From the NCBI RefSeq assembly GCF_029258575.1, contig NZ_JARHYI010000026.1:1-41471 (forward strand): a DNA stretch of 41,471 nucleotides, in the 5' to 3' direction. Under the pieces are notes generated by a model. That model did no database searches, was not told where the DNA came from, and worked only from the letters and a program-made list of their open reading frames with translations. The position numbers and the translations under genes were made by a program. How positions within the stretch are numbered: position 1 is the first letter of the stretch; each line of letters opens with the position of its first letter. This document shows, one piece after another, positions 26,376 to 35,808 of this stretch. The DNA is from Brachyspira sp. GTDB lineage: Bacteria; Spirochaetota; Brachyspiria; Brachyspirales; Brachyspiraceae.

Positions 26376-29300
26376 TTAATTGATGAGATTTTTTACTTCG
26401 TCCCAGCTTAATTTATTTATATCTCCCATAGAATCGCCTACTACAGTATCAATTAAAAGACGCTTTTTATTTTGAAGTTCTAGTATTTTCTCTTCTATAG
26501 TCCCTCTTGTAATGAGCTTATAATTAGTTACAACTCTTTTCTGCCCTATTCTGTATGCTCTGTCAGTGGCTTGATCTTCAACGGCTGGATTCCACCATAA
26601 ATCATAATGCATTACAGTATCCGCCTGTGTTAATGTAAGTCCTGTACCTGCCGCCTTTAAGCTAAGTAAGAATATAGGTGCTTCTCCTGCATTGAATCTA
26701 TGAACTAAATCCATTCTGTCCTTTGTAGCTCCATCCAAATAGAAATAATCTATTCCTAATTTCTTGAAAGCTCCTCTCATAAGATTAAGCATTCTTGTAA
26801 ATGAACTGAATACCAATACACTATGTCCGCCTGAAACAGCCTCTCTAATCATCTCTATAAACATATTGAATTTACCGCTTGTATGACTTTCTCCGCGTAA
26901 ATCATCATGCATAAGTCTTGGGTGACAGCAAACCTGTCTTAATCTCGTTAATGCTGAAAATATCTCTATATGCGACTGGGCAAAACCTTTACGCTTAACA
27001 GTTTCAAATATCTCTATTCTGGCAGCCTCAAGTATAGACATATAAAGTTCTTTCTGATCTTTTGTCAAATCGCAGTAGCTTACAACGGTATGTTTAGGAG
27101 GCAAATCAGTAAGTACATCTGTTTTTAATCTTCTTAATATGAAAGGAGCTATTCTAGTTTTTAAATTATCCAAAGCCTCACTTGAACTGTCCAAACCTGC
27201 AAGTATAGGAGCCTCATAATCTTCAACAAAATCCTTATGCTTGCCCAAAAATCCCGGCATAAGAAAATCGAACATAGACCACATCTCACTTATGCTGTTT
27301 TCTATAGGAGTACCGCTCAATGCAAGTCTTTTCAATGATTTCAAACTTTTAACCATTTTTGCATTCTGAGTATTTGCATTCTTTATATGCTGAGCCTCAT
27401 CTAATATAAGATAATTAAATTCATTCTCACTCAATGCCTTTACATCTCGTCTTAATGTAGAATAAGATATTACAGCAACATCATAATTACTTACTGCCTT
27501 AATTTTTTTCATTCTAGTTTTTAAATTACCAGATAAAACTATAACCTCAAGAGAAGGAGCAAATTTTTTAATCTCGCATTCCCAGTTGGCAACACAAGAA
27601 GTAGGAGCAACAACTAAAGAAGTAAGTTTGTTTCCATTCTCTTTTTCTTTTAATATAGTAGCTATAGTTTGAAAACTCTTACCAAGCCCCATATCATCGG
27701 CAAGTATTCCATTCAAAGACATATCAGCCAATTTTCTAAGCCATTTATAACCTATAAGTTGATAACTCCTGAACTCGCCTACTATATCTTTAGGAGGAGT
27801 TTCATCGTATTCTACTCTTTTTATATTGGCTATTGTATCTATTGCATTATCATCTAAATCCAATTCTATACCACTATGTTTTTCAAGCATATCAGCGAAA
27901 TAAGGTGCACTGAACATAGGAAGCAAATATCTGTTATCCTCTTTATGTTCTATAGGATTCTCTTTAAACATCTTCGCTATATAATCAATCACTTCCAAAT
28001 CTATAGGAACAAATGAACCATTCTGAAGTCTTATATATTCCTTATTTTCTACCTTTACAGCTCTTACTATTTCTGATAAATCATGAAGCTCTTTAACTCC
28101 TTCAAAAGAAAAATTAATCTCAAAGAAGTTAATATCTTTAGTTAAAGAAACTCTCATTTTAAGAGGTTTAACATTCAATTTTAATGATTTAAAAGATTCA
28201 CTATAATAACAAGTCCAACCCCTATCCTGAAGTGAAGGAAGTATCTTATAGCATAAATAAAATATCTTCTCATCATCAGAAGTAGCAAAAGTATAATCTC
28301 CCACCTTCTCCAAATATTTTGATAAAGTTCTGCAGAAATATTCTTCCTTTTCAGTATCCCTGTAAATCTCTGTAACTTCATTATCAAACATATTACTGCT
28401 TGTGAACTTTCCAGAATAAGGATCAATAGTAAAAGAACCATATTTAAACTTTATAGTAGAAAACACATTAGTACCATCATAATCCAAAAATACCAATGCC
28501 TGAGCAGGAAATGCCAATATATCATTCTCTTTAATATCTTCTGGAAGTTCTATATTATCAAAATCTTTTTTTAAATTTGGAAGCACCCTTGAACAGAAAT
28601 CTTTTATATAATCTTTTTTTACTGTTATACTATCTCTAAAAATATTCTTTTTTATTTTAGGGTATGAAGGATTAGTTTCATAGAATATGTCTTTATAAAG
28701 TACAAAATCACAATTCTCACCGAATGTATATACTCTATTCAAATCAACATCTTTGATACTTAAATTAAGAACTAAATCTTTATCTTCATTATAGTAGCTT
28801 TCTAATTGTAAATTGAGAATTTCATCACTGAAAGTTATAACCCTGCTTTCTAGTCTTATATTAGAGACATCTTTTAATAAGAGTAAGCATTGATAAACTT
28901 CATAATCTTTAAACCACAATTTACCGTTTTCCTGTATTTGCTTTGCTTCAGCATATAAATTATTCAAAAATCTTATTAATTTAGCCTCAGCCTTACTGAA
29001 ATCTTCAAGCTCTATTATTTTTTCATCATCTTCTATATTCTGCTTATCACCAATAACACATGAAAATAAAAAACTTTCAAGCTCTCCTACTCTATACTCT
29101 TTTTTATTCTCTAAATCTATTAATTTTAGGGAAAGTCCCAAAGTTCTTTCATTATTACTGTCGCCTCTCACAGATAATAATACGGATAAACTATAATATT
29201 CTCTATAAAGATTATCTCTATAATTATCCATTAAAGGAGATCTAGTATAATAAAGCCATTCTTTGCGTGAAGGATCTATTATTTCTGCCGATTCTTCCTT

Positions 29301-29471
29301 TTTACTTCTGTCTATTCTTTTATTATCACTTTCTGTAATTATAACGCTGTTTGCTATAGTCTTTATAGAAGCCGTTGCAAGTTCATCATTTTCTTTAGCA
29401 TTAGCATTCAAATTTAAAAAAGGATTATCATTTTCCTTGATTTTCTTTTTAGACTTACCCCTAGTATTCAT
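26376..29471 (-). CDS. SNF2-family DNA-dependent ATPase/helicase
   Basis: This protein of about 1031 residues has a long N-terminal region of bacterial SNF2-associated type. The ATPase follows: motif I ILADDMGLGKSFQT (about residue 590), motif II LILDEAQHIKN, motif III ALSGTPIENS, then VFSSFTRMLNLM, SLKAAGTGLTLTQADTV and DQATDRAYRIGQ of the C-terminal RecA lobe. Such Swi2/Snf2 proteins (RapA/HepA relatives) translocate on double-stranded DNA and may remodel RNA polymerase or other complexes; the role of the bacterial group is uncertain. A GTG at 29498 is also possible. AAGG at 29480-29483 is 8 bases before the ATG at 29471, so I prefer that start. No SWIM zinc motif was seen. Confidence 0.93.
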   Translation of the reverse strand: MNTRGKSKKKIKENDNPFLNLNANAKENDELATASIKTIANSVIITESDNKRIDRSKKEESAEIIDPSRKEWLYYTRSPLMDNYRDNLYREYYSLSVLLSVRGDSNNERTLGLSLKLIDLENKKEYRVGELESFLFSCVIGDKQNIEDDEKIIELEDFSKAEAKLIRFLNNLYAEAKQIQENGKLWFKDYEVYQCLLLLKDVSNIRLESRVITFSDEILNLQLESYYNEDKDLVLNLSIKDVDLNRVYTFGENCDFVLYKDIFYETNPSYPKIKKNIFRDSITVKKDYIKDFCSRVLPNLKKDFDNIELPEDIKENDILAFPAQALVFLDYDGTNVFSTIKFKYGSFTIDPYSGKFTSSNMFDNEVTEIYRDTEKEEYFCRTLSKYLEKVGDYTFATSDDEKIFYLCYKILPSLQDRGWTCYYSESFKSLKLNVKPLKMRVSLTKDINFFEINFSFEGVKELHDLSEIVRAVKVENKEYIRLQNGSFVPIDLEVIDYIAKMFKENPIEHKEDNRYLLPMFSAPYFADMLEKHSGIELDLDDNAIDTIANIKRVEYDETPPKDIVGEFRSYQLIGYKWLRKLADMSLNGILADDMGLGKSFQTIATILKEKENGNKLTSLVVAPTSCVANWECEIKKFAPSLEVIVLSGNLKTRMKKIKAVSNYDVAVISYSTLRRDVKALSENEFNYLILDEAQHIKNANTQNAKMVKSLKSLKRLALSGTPIENSISEMWSMFDFLMPGFLGKHKDFVEDYEAPILAGLDSSSEALDNLKTRIAPFILRRLKTDVLTDLPPKHTVVSYCDLTKDQKELYMSILEAARIEIFETVKRKGFAQSHIEIFSALTRLRQVCCHPRLMHDDLRGESHTSGKFNMFIEMIREAVSGGHSVLVFSSFTRMLNLMRGAFKKLGIDYFYLDGATKDRMDLVHRFNAGEAPIFLLSLKAAGTGLTLTQADTVMHYDLWWNPAVEDQATDRAYRIGQKRVVTNYKLITRGTIEEKILELQNKKRLLIDTVVGDSMGDINKLSWDEVKNLIN

Positions 29472-29713
29472 TCCCATAACCTTACTATATTTATACACAT
29501 TATTTTAAACGCCTTTTATAATAATAGAATTATCAAAAAAGTCAATATTATATATTGTATAAAAAAACATGATTTTTGATAATATGTAAAAAGGAATAGT
29601 TTTTAATATATTATGATAACTAAATTATGTTAATTAGATAATTATATTTGTGTATTAAAACAATAATAAAAATATAAAAATGTTTATTTAAAATAAATGA
29701 AAGATTTTGGCAT

Positions 29714-29739
29714 AAAAAAACCGCACTATCACAGTGCGG
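29714..29739 (-). terminator. Terminator of the tRNA-Lys/tRNA-Glu unit
   Basis: CCGCACT (29721-29727) pairs perfectly with AGTGCGG (29733-29739), 5-nt loop, followed on the minus strand by seven Ts. Confidence 0.92.
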
Positions 29740-29747
29740 AATCAATG

Positions 29748-29821
29748 AACCGGTGACGGGTTTCGAACCCGCGAATGCAGGAATGAAAATCCTGTGTGTT
29801 AAACCTCTTCACCACACCGGC
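29748..29821 (-). tRNA. tRNA-Glu (anticodon UUC)
   Basis: The minus strand folds as a 74-nt cloverleaf. The acceptor GCCGGTG pairs with CACCGGT (G1-U72 wobble). The anticodon stem CAGGA/TCCTG encloses loop TTTTCAT with anticodon TTC. The T arm is GCGGG-TTCGAAA-CCCGT. CCA is not encoded. It follows tRNA-Lys by 26 bp and shares its promoter and the terminator at 29714. Confidence 0.95.
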
Positions 29822-29847
29822 ATATATAAAAGAACTTTAAATTTATG

Positions 29848-29920
29848 TGAGCCAAGAAGGGTTCGAACCTTCGACAACCGCCTTAAAAGGGCGATGCTCT
29901 ACCGACTGAGCTATTGGCCC
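29848..29920 (-). tRNA. tRNA-Lys (anticodon UUU)
   Basis: A 73-nt cloverleaf on the minus strand. The acceptor GGGCCAA pairs with TTGGCTC and discriminator A. The D arm is AGCTC...GAGC. The anticodon stem TCGCC/GGCGG encloses CTTTTAA with anticodon TTT. The T arm is GAAGG-TTCGAAC-CCTTC. CCA is not encoded. It is the first gene of a two-tRNA unit. Confidence 0.96.
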
Positions 29921-29952
29921 GTTTGTTTTTACTCTTAATTAAATGTTTGTAT

Positions 29953-29981
29953 ATAATACAATATTATTATTTTTTTGTCAA
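29953..29981 (-). promoter_or_regulatory. Promoter of the tRNA-Lys/tRNA-Glu unit
   Basis: On the minus strand TTGACA (29981-29976), a 17-bp AT-rich spacer and TATTAT (29958-29953) lie 33 bp before tRNA-Lys. Confidence 0.8.
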
Positions 29982-30007
29982 GTACTAAATTTACTTTTTT
30001 TTAAACT

Positions 30008-30721
30008 TTATAAAAATATATTCCAAGGATTATAAGAAGGAAGTTCCGCTTCAACATAAATCTCTTCATCTCTAGTAGGATGAGGAAATCTTAAACTTTT
30101 AGCAAATAATGCCAAAGGAACATCATCTCTATCATATTTTATATAACTACCGTACTTTCTATCTCCATATATAGCATGTCCTATATTCGAAAGCTGTACC
30201 CTTATTTGATGAAATCTGCCTGTTTCTAATTCTATCTTTAATAAACTCATATTTTTTATCACATCTTCTTTTAAAACAGTGTATTTCAATTTAGCTATTT
30301 TAGCATTCTTTGTATTTTCAAAAACTACCTGAGCAATATTACCTAATTTATTTTTCTTTTTTATAAGATAATTTTCAAGTTTTGATTCTTTCTCTAAAAG
30401 TATACCATTAACTACAGCATAATAATTTTTTTCAAATTTTCTATCTCTTATAGATTCGCTTAATCTTGCCGCCGCCTTTGAAGTCTTGGCAAATACTATT
30501 ATTCCAGATACAGGTCTATCAAGTCTATGCACTAATCCCAAAAAAACATTTCCTTTTTTATTGCATTTTATTTTTATATAATCTTTTATATTCTCAAAAA
30601 AAGACACATCGCCTGTTATATCACCTTGAACTGGTATATTAGGAGGTTTTACTGCTACTATTATATGATTATCTTCATAGATAGGATTTATATAATTATT
30701 AAGTTCTTTTTCGATATTCAT
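30008..30721 (-). CDS. RluA-family RNA pseudouridine synthase
   Basis: This 237-residue enzyme isomerises uridine to pseudouridine in rRNA or tRNA. The catalytic motif is LVHRLDRPVSG with Asp68. Other family blocks are IYEDNHIIVAVKPPNIPVQG, the KNYYAVVNG segment, LKIELETGRFHQIRVQLS, GHAIYGDRKYG and LALFAKSLRFPHP. No N-terminal S4 RNA-binding domain is present, so it belongs to the short RluA/RluC-like group. The target site is not evident. The ATG lies 36 bp after tRNA-Phe on the same strand, with no visible Shine-Dalgarno and no terminator between, so it may be read through from the tRNA promoter. Confidence 0.92.
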   Translation of the reverse strand: MNIEKELNNYINPIYEDNHIIVAVKPPNIPVQGDITGDVSFFENIKDYIKIKCNKKGNVFLGLVHRLDRPVSGIIVFAKTSKAAARLSESIRDRKFEKNYYAVVNGILLEKESKLENYLIKKKNKLGNIAQVVFENTKNAKIAKLKYTVLKEDVIKNMSLLKIELETGRFHQIRVQLSNIGHAIYGDRKYGSYIKYDRDDVPLALFAKSLRFPHPTRDEEIYVEAELPSYNPWNIFL

Positions 30722-30756
30722 ATTATTAATTTTGGGAGTTGAAATATATAGGGATG

Positions 30757-30829
30757 TGCCGAGTCAGGGAATCGAACCCTAGACACAAGGATTTTCAGTC
30801 CTTTGCTCTACCAACTGAGCTAACTCGGC
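30757..30829 (-). tRNA. tRNA-Phe (anticodon GAA)
   Basis: A 73-nt cloverleaf on the minus strand. The acceptor GCCGAGT pairs with ACTCGGC and discriminator A. The D arm is GCTC-AGTTGGTA-GAGC. The anticodon stem AAGGA/TCCTT encloses CTGAAAA with anticodon GAA. The T arm is TAGGG-TTCGATT-CCCTG. CCA is not encoded. It has its own promoter immediately upstream. Confidence 0.96.
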
Positions 30830-30840
30830 AAGTGAAGACT

Positions 30841-30868
30841 ATTATAACACACTGAAAAAAAATGTCAA
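30841..30868 (-). promoter_or_regulatory. Consensus promoter of tRNA-Phe
   Basis: On the minus strand, TTGACA (30868-30863), 16-bp spacer, TATAAT (30846-30841), with an extended -10 TGT. The tRNA starts 12 bp downstream. Confidence 0.9.
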
Positions 30869-30928
30869 CTATTTTTCTATAAAATTATTACAAAAAATAT
30901 ATTTATAGGTTTATACTTCTATATTGTT

Positions 30929-30957
30929 TTGACAAACATTGTTATTAAATATATAAT
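30929..30957 (+). promoter_or_regulatory. Perfect consensus promoter of the gldG-like gene
   Basis: TTGACA (30929-30934), exactly 17 bp, TATAAT (30952-30957). Transcription should begin about 20 bp before the start codon at 30985, giving a very short leader. Confidence 0.9.
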
Positions 30958-30984
30958 AAAAATTATTTTTTTAGCAGGTAATAT

Positions 30985-33024
30985 ATGACAAATAAAAAAG
31001 ATAGAATAATAACATTTTCATTAATAGTTGTAATTATAATTTTAATAAATGCAATATTAAGTCAATTCACACCAACAATAGATTTGACTAAAGATAAAAT
31101 TTATTCTTTGAGTAAAGAGAGTAAAAGTTTAGTGAAAAATTTAAAAGAACCTATGAGTGTAAAATTTTTCGTAACTCCTAATCTTCCGCCTCCATTTTCT
31201 ACTTATGAAAGATATATAAAAGACTTATTTGAAGGATATAAGGCGGCAGGCAGTAAAAATATAAGCTTTGAAGTGATAGATGCATCAAAACATTCAGAAT
31301 TAGCAAGCCAATATAGAATAAACCCTACACAAATAAGCGTATTAGAAAAAGATCAAGCTCAAACTAAAGTAGCTTATATGGGACTTTCTTTCATATATGG
31401 AGATTCTATAGAAACTATACCTTTTGTACAGTCAACCGAAGGTTTAGAATATAATATAGATACTGTTATAAGAAAAATGATGGATAAAAATGACAGATTA
31501 GCAAGATTAGAAAATAACTTAAATGTATATTATATATCATCAAAAGAAATATATGATTTACTTCCTATAGGTGCAATAGAACTTATACCAGATTCTATAA
31601 TGCAAGCCGTAGCAGATGCAAATAAAGATTTAATGAATAAAGTAAGATTCATAAGTGTTGATATGTCAAATCCAAGCCCAGAAAATGAGGAATTATTAAA
31701 AAAATTCAATATCAAAAAAATAGAATGGAATGATATAAAAGACAAAGAAGGAAATATTGTAGCACATAAGGGAAGTTCTTATTTTTCATTAGTTTTAGAA
31801 AATGGAGATGATGTAAGAGAGCTTTCAACTTCATATATATTATATGGTGCCTTTGATGAAATAAAAAATGAAATATCAAAAAATATAGATAGTATGCTTG
31901 GACTTAAAGCTACTATAGGTTATATACAAGGACATGAAGAAGCCAATTATATAACTATACCACCTCAATTCGGAGGAAATCCTAATGATGCATATGACAG
32001 TGTAAGTGAATATGTTGCAGAAATAGAGGCAAATTATAATTTTGAACCAGTAGATATTTCATTGAATAATATACCTTCAAATATAGATGCTTTAATAATA
32101 GCAGGAAGTAAAACGGCATTCAGTGATTATGAATTATATAAATTGGATCAATTCATTATGAGCGGAAAGCCTGTATTATTTATGCTTAATGGAGCACAAA
32201 TAAATCAAGATGATCCTAATGCTCAAATGTACGGATATAAACTTATACCTGTTACAAACAGACTTAATGAGATACTTCCTAATTATGGATTTACTGTAGC
32301 AGAAAATATTATATTTGATGATAATGCTTATAAGGGACAATTACAGCAGGGAATGCCTGAACAGAAAATATATTATATACCTGTAATAAATGCAGAAAAT
32401 ATAAATGCTAAAAATGATATAACTAAAAGTATTAATTTAATGTTTACTCCTACTTCATCAGAAATTATAACAAATACAAATAATACTGATATAAAAGTTA
32501 CGCCTCTTATTCATACTAGTGATAAAAGTTGGGTTGAAACAGAAAACTTTGTAACTTCTATGACTGGAATGCCTACAGACAGTAGTAAATTATCAAAAAG
32601 ATTAATATCTGCAGTTTTTGAAGGAAAGATGAATAGTGCATTTCAAGGAAAAGAAATTCCTTTATCAACTAATTCACAGAATAATATTAAAAGTGATATA
32701 AATAGAATTAACTCCACTACAAGCGGTAAAGTTATAGTATTAGGTTCATACGAAATGGCAAAAAATAGTGCTTATAATGTAAATAAAATATTCTTGATGA
32801 ATTTAGTTGATTATATGGCTGGAGATACTGGTCTTATGAGCATAAGAAGAAAAGGAGCTGTATTTAATCCTCCTTATCAAGTGACTGAAACTGTTAAGCT
32901 TTTTGTGAGAATAATAAATATAGTTATGCTTCCTATTGCTATTATAGTATTCGGACTTATGTTATGGAATTCTGATAAAAAAAGAAGAAAAGATATATTT
33001 GAAAAATTTAATTCTAATAATTAA
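30985..33024 (+). CDS. GldG-like ABC-transporter auxiliary protein
   Basis: The 679-residue protein has an N-terminal transmembrane helix (about 8-26), a large extracytoplasmic region and a C-terminal helix (about 647-664) with a basic cytoplasmic tail (SDKKRRKD). The opening IDLTKDKIYSLSKESKSLVKNL, then VKFFVTPNLPPPF and LEYNIDTVIRKM, match the GldG/ABC_transp_aux family, whose members are fused to or sit beside an ABC permease and ATPase (GldA/GldF type). Here no such genes are adjacent: a tRNA lies upstream on the other strand and radA downstream. It either works with a remote transporter or alone. The start is supported by the short leader from a perfect promoter. Confidence 0.85.
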   Translation: MTNKKDRIITFSLIVVIIILINAILSQFTPTIDLTKDKIYSLSKESKSLVKNLKEPMSVKFFVTPNLPPPFSTYERYIKDLFEGYKAAGSKNISFEVIDASKHSELASQYRINPTQISVLEKDQAQTKVAYMGLSFIYGDSIETIPFVQSTEGLEYNIDTVIRKMMDKNDRLARLENNLNVYYISSKEIYDLLPIGAIELIPDSIMQAVADANKDLMNKVRFISVDMSNPSPENEELLKKFNIKKIEWNDIKDKEGNIVAHKGSSYFSLVLENGDDVRELSTSYILYGAFDEIKNEISKNIDSMLGLKATIGYIQGHEEANYITIPPQFGGNPNDAYDSVSEYVAEIEANYNFEPVDISLNNIPSNIDALIIAGSKTAFSDYELYKLDQFIMSGKPVLFMLNGAQINQDDPNAQMYGYKLIPVTNRLNEILPNYGFTVAENIIFDDNAYKGQLQQGMPEQKIYYIPVINAENINAKNDITKSINLMFTPTSSEIITNTNNTDIKVTPLIHTSDKSWVETENFVTSMTGMPTDSSKLSKRLISAVFEGKMNSAFQGKEIPLSTNSQNNIKSDINRINSTTSGKVIVLGSYEMAKNSAYNVNKIFLMNLVDYMAGDTGLMSIRRKGAVFNPPYQVTETVKLFVRIINIVMLPIAIIVFGLMLWNSDKKRRKDIFEKFNSNN

Positions 33025-33094
33025 AAATATTATAATTATTATTTTAGTATTTATATAATAGAATATATCTTTAGAAGTAAATTATATGCTTTAT

Positions 33095-33158
33095 AAAAAA
33101 CTTGAAACATCTTTTACACTTATTACAAAGATAGTAAAACCCACAAGTTTTTTATTAT
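33095..33158 (+). terminator. Probable terminator after the gldG-like gene
   Basis: AAAAAACTTG (33095-33104) pairs with CAAGTTTTTT (33144-33153). An inner ATCTTT/AAAGAT stem is nested in the loop, and a T-rich tail follows. The long loop makes it less certain than the others. Confidence 0.5.
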
Positions 33159-33196
33159 CATATAATAATGAAAAATAATTTATAAAAGATAAAAAT

Positions 33197-34594
33197 ATGG
33201 CAAAGAAAAATAATACTATATTTGTATGCGATAATTGTGGAGAAAGCACTATTAATTGGATGGGTAAATGTCCTTCATGCGGTTCTTGGAATACTTTAAA
33301 ACTTTTTACTGAGCCTACAGAAAATACTAATAAGTCTATAAGGGAAAGAACTTCTTCCTCATCAAGCAGCGATAAAGCAGCGATGACATCTTTAAAAAAA
33401 ATTAAATCTAATGACAGTATAAGAATATCTACGAATATAGATGAACTTAATAGAGTATTAGGAGGAGGAATAGTTCAAGGAAGTGTTATACTTATAGGTG
33501 GTGAACCAGGAATTGGGAAATCTACTCTTCTATTGCAAACGGCATCTAATATTGCTAAAAATGAAAAAGTTTACTATTTCACTGGAGAAGAATCTCTTGA
33601 ACAGATAAAATTAAGAGCGGACAGACTTGCATTAGAAGATACAGACTTTTCAATATCTTCAGAATCCAATTGCGATAATATAATAAACACACTATTAGAT
33701 GATACTCCTTCACTTGCAATAATAGATTCAATACAAACAATATACAGTCCATCAACTAATAGTATAGCAGGGTCTCCAGCACAAATAAAAAACTGTGCAT
33801 GGGCTTTGATGCAAACAGCAAAATTAAAAAATATCACTATATTTCTAGTAGGACATATAACAAAAGAAGGTACTATAGCAGGACCAAAAATACTTGAACA
33901 TATTGTAGACTGTGTATTATATTTTGAGGGAGATGATAAAGGTATATACAGAATATTAAGAGCGGTTAAAAATCGTTATGGGGCTGTTGATGAAGTTGGA
34001 ATATTTGAAATGGCTGAAAAAGGATTAATGGAAGTAAAAGATCCTTCTATGGTTTTTACAAGAGGCATAAATGAATCTGTATTTGCTGGAAATGTTATAA
34101 CTCCTGTCATAGAAGGAAGCAGGGTATTTTGTGTTGAACAAGAAGCTTTGGTTGGAAGCAGTGCATTCGGATATCCTAGAAGACTTACTATAGGATATGA
34201 TCAGTATAGACTGCTTATAATAATAGCTATATTAGAAAAAAGGGCTCATTTAAATCTATCAAATCAAGATGTATATATTAATATAGCAAACGGACTTAAT
34301 GTTAAAGAAACTGCAAGCGATTTAGCAATAGCAATGGCAATAGCTTCAAGTATGTCTGGTATATCCATTCAGAGAACTACCGCATATATAGGAGAATTAG
34401 GGCTTTCTGGTGAGGTAAGACCTGTAAGATTCATAGAAAGACGCATAAAAGAAATGAGAAAATTCTCTGTGAAAGAAATATACATATCAAAAAGGGCTTT
34501 AAAGGAAATAAAAAATATAGATAATATAAAAATCATAGGAATAGATCATATAAGCGAGGCTGTAAAAAAGCTTGGTATAGGTAGTAGCATATGA
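33197..34594 (+). CDS. radA: DNA repair protein RadA
   Basis: RadA is a RecA-related, DnaB-like ATPase that promotes branch migration during recombination. The 465-residue protein is complete: N-terminal zinc finger with Cys11, Cys14, Cys25 and Cys28 (CDNC, CPSC); Walker A GGEPGIGKST (about 101-110); the TGEESLEQ motif; the RadA-specific KNRYG; and a C-terminal Lon-protease-like domain with VKETASDLAIAMAIASS and IGELGLSGEVRPV. Between the finger and the ATPase is a Ser-rich linker. The Shine-Dalgarno is weak. It is followed 71 bp later by the broken HD-GYP gene on the same strand. Confidence 0.97.
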   Translation: MAKKNNTIFVCDNCGESTINWMGKCPSCGSWNTLKLFTEPTENTNKSIRERTSSSSSSDKAAMTSLKKIKSNDSIRISTNIDELNRVLGGGIVQGSVILIGGEPGIGKSTLLLQTASNIAKNEKVYYFTGEESLEQIKLRADRLALEDTDFSISSESNCDNIINTLLDDTPSLAIIDSIQTIYSPSTNSIAGSPAQIKNCAWALMQTAKLKNITIFLVGHITKEGTIAGPKILEHIVDCVLYFEGDDKGIYRILRAVKNRYGAVDEVGIFEMAEKGLMEVKDPSMVFTRGINESVFAGNVITPVIEGSRVFCVEQEALVGSSAFGYPRRLTIGYDQYRLLIIIAILEKRAHLNLSNQDVYINIANGLNVKETASDLAIAMAIASSMSGISIQRTTAYIGELGLSGEVRPVRFIERRIKEMRKFSVKEIYISKRALKEIKNIDNIKIIGIDHISEAVKKLGIGSSI

Positions 34595-34665
34595 TAAAAA
34601 CATTATTTTATGCAATACAATACCGATAATTGTAATATTTAATATGATTTTTAAAAGGGCTGACT

Positions 34666-35805
34666 TTGAGCGATAAAACGATAGAATTTTATAAAAGATT
34701 TAAATATTGTATTCCCTCCAATAAAGAAATAGCAAAAAAAGAAGAAGATATATTAGAAAATATAACAAATATGTCAAATAAAGAATTAATCGCTTATATA
34801 AGGCAATATGTAGCAAAATTAACATACTACAAAAAAAATTTTTTAGACTTAGAAACTTCAAAACTTATATCTCAAATGCTCATAGAAATAGGTTTCATAC
34901 TAAGAATACAATATATAGATTATCTAAAAAATAAAGAAAATGATACATTAAATAGTAATGATGAAGAGATTAACAATTTATCAAAAATGATACAAATTCT
35001 TATACATGAAATGATTATAATTATTTCAAGTAAAGAATATGAAACGGATAATATGTTTGATAATTTGGACGCTTTAAAATCTGACAGCACAATAGGACAT
35101 ACTAATAGAATATTTATAATGATTATAGAAACTATAGCTTTTTTTAATGATAAATTAAATCATGGAGCTGCTAATAAACTTAGAATAGATTTTAAGAAAA
35201 AATATTATAAATTTGCTGAAAGAATATATCAAAGATACAATATAGTTAGCGATTCAAATACTTTAGATTCAAATGTAAAATTAGGTATAAGAAAAATAGA
35301 AAATTACACAATTAATGATGCTGCTATGGGCACTTTAATGCATGATATAAGTTTAGATAAAGATAGAGATTATATACCATTAAGCGATGAAGAAAAAGAT
35401 AATCATTCTATAAAAGATTATGCATTTGCAAAATACTTTATGCGAGGAAATGAAGGAGTAGCATTAACAGTTTCTTTACATCATGAATATTATAGTTATT
35501 GATACGGACTTTTTATAGAATTGTATAAAGCAACTTTAAGAAGAAATCCAAATCATGAAATAGAATATATAATATCATATGATTACAAAGATATATTAAC
35601 ATTACAAAGCTTAACATATTTACCTGCAAAAATTGTAGAGGTAATTGATGTTTATGATACTTTAACCCAAAAAATAGAAAAAAGTCCAAAAGAAGCAATT
35701 CTTTTTATGAAAGAAAATTTCTTGGAAAAAGACATAAAACTAGATCCAATAATAACAGATGTATTTATAGATTATCTAAAAGAAGTAAAAAAAATACGAT
35801 TATAA
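34666..35805 (+). pseudogene. HD-GYP-like phosphodiesterase gene interrupted by an in-frame TGA
   Basis: A single frame runs from TTG 34666 (AGGG site 6 bases upstream) to TAA 35805, broken only by a TGA at 35500-35502. The first part (278 codons) has a helical N-terminus and an HD domain with Met-His226-Asp227, His247 and a His272-His273-Glu. The second part continues YGLFIELYKATLRR and ends with AKIVEVIDVYDTLTQ, the usual closing helix of HD-GYP domains. HD-GYP proteins hydrolyse c-di-GMP. The TGA occupies the place of the Gly in the GY(P) motif after HHE, so it most likely arose from GGA. The conserved frame on both sides suggests a recent or still leaky mutation. Two separate proteins are less likely. 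Confidence 0.75.
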
Positions 35806-35808
35806 TAT

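Noticed and set aside
35500-35502. TGA as selenocysteine in the HD-GYP-like protein
   Set aside because: No hairpin resembling a bacterial SECIS follows the TGA, the site corresponds to Gly not Cys in the family, and TGA ends other genes here as a normal stop.
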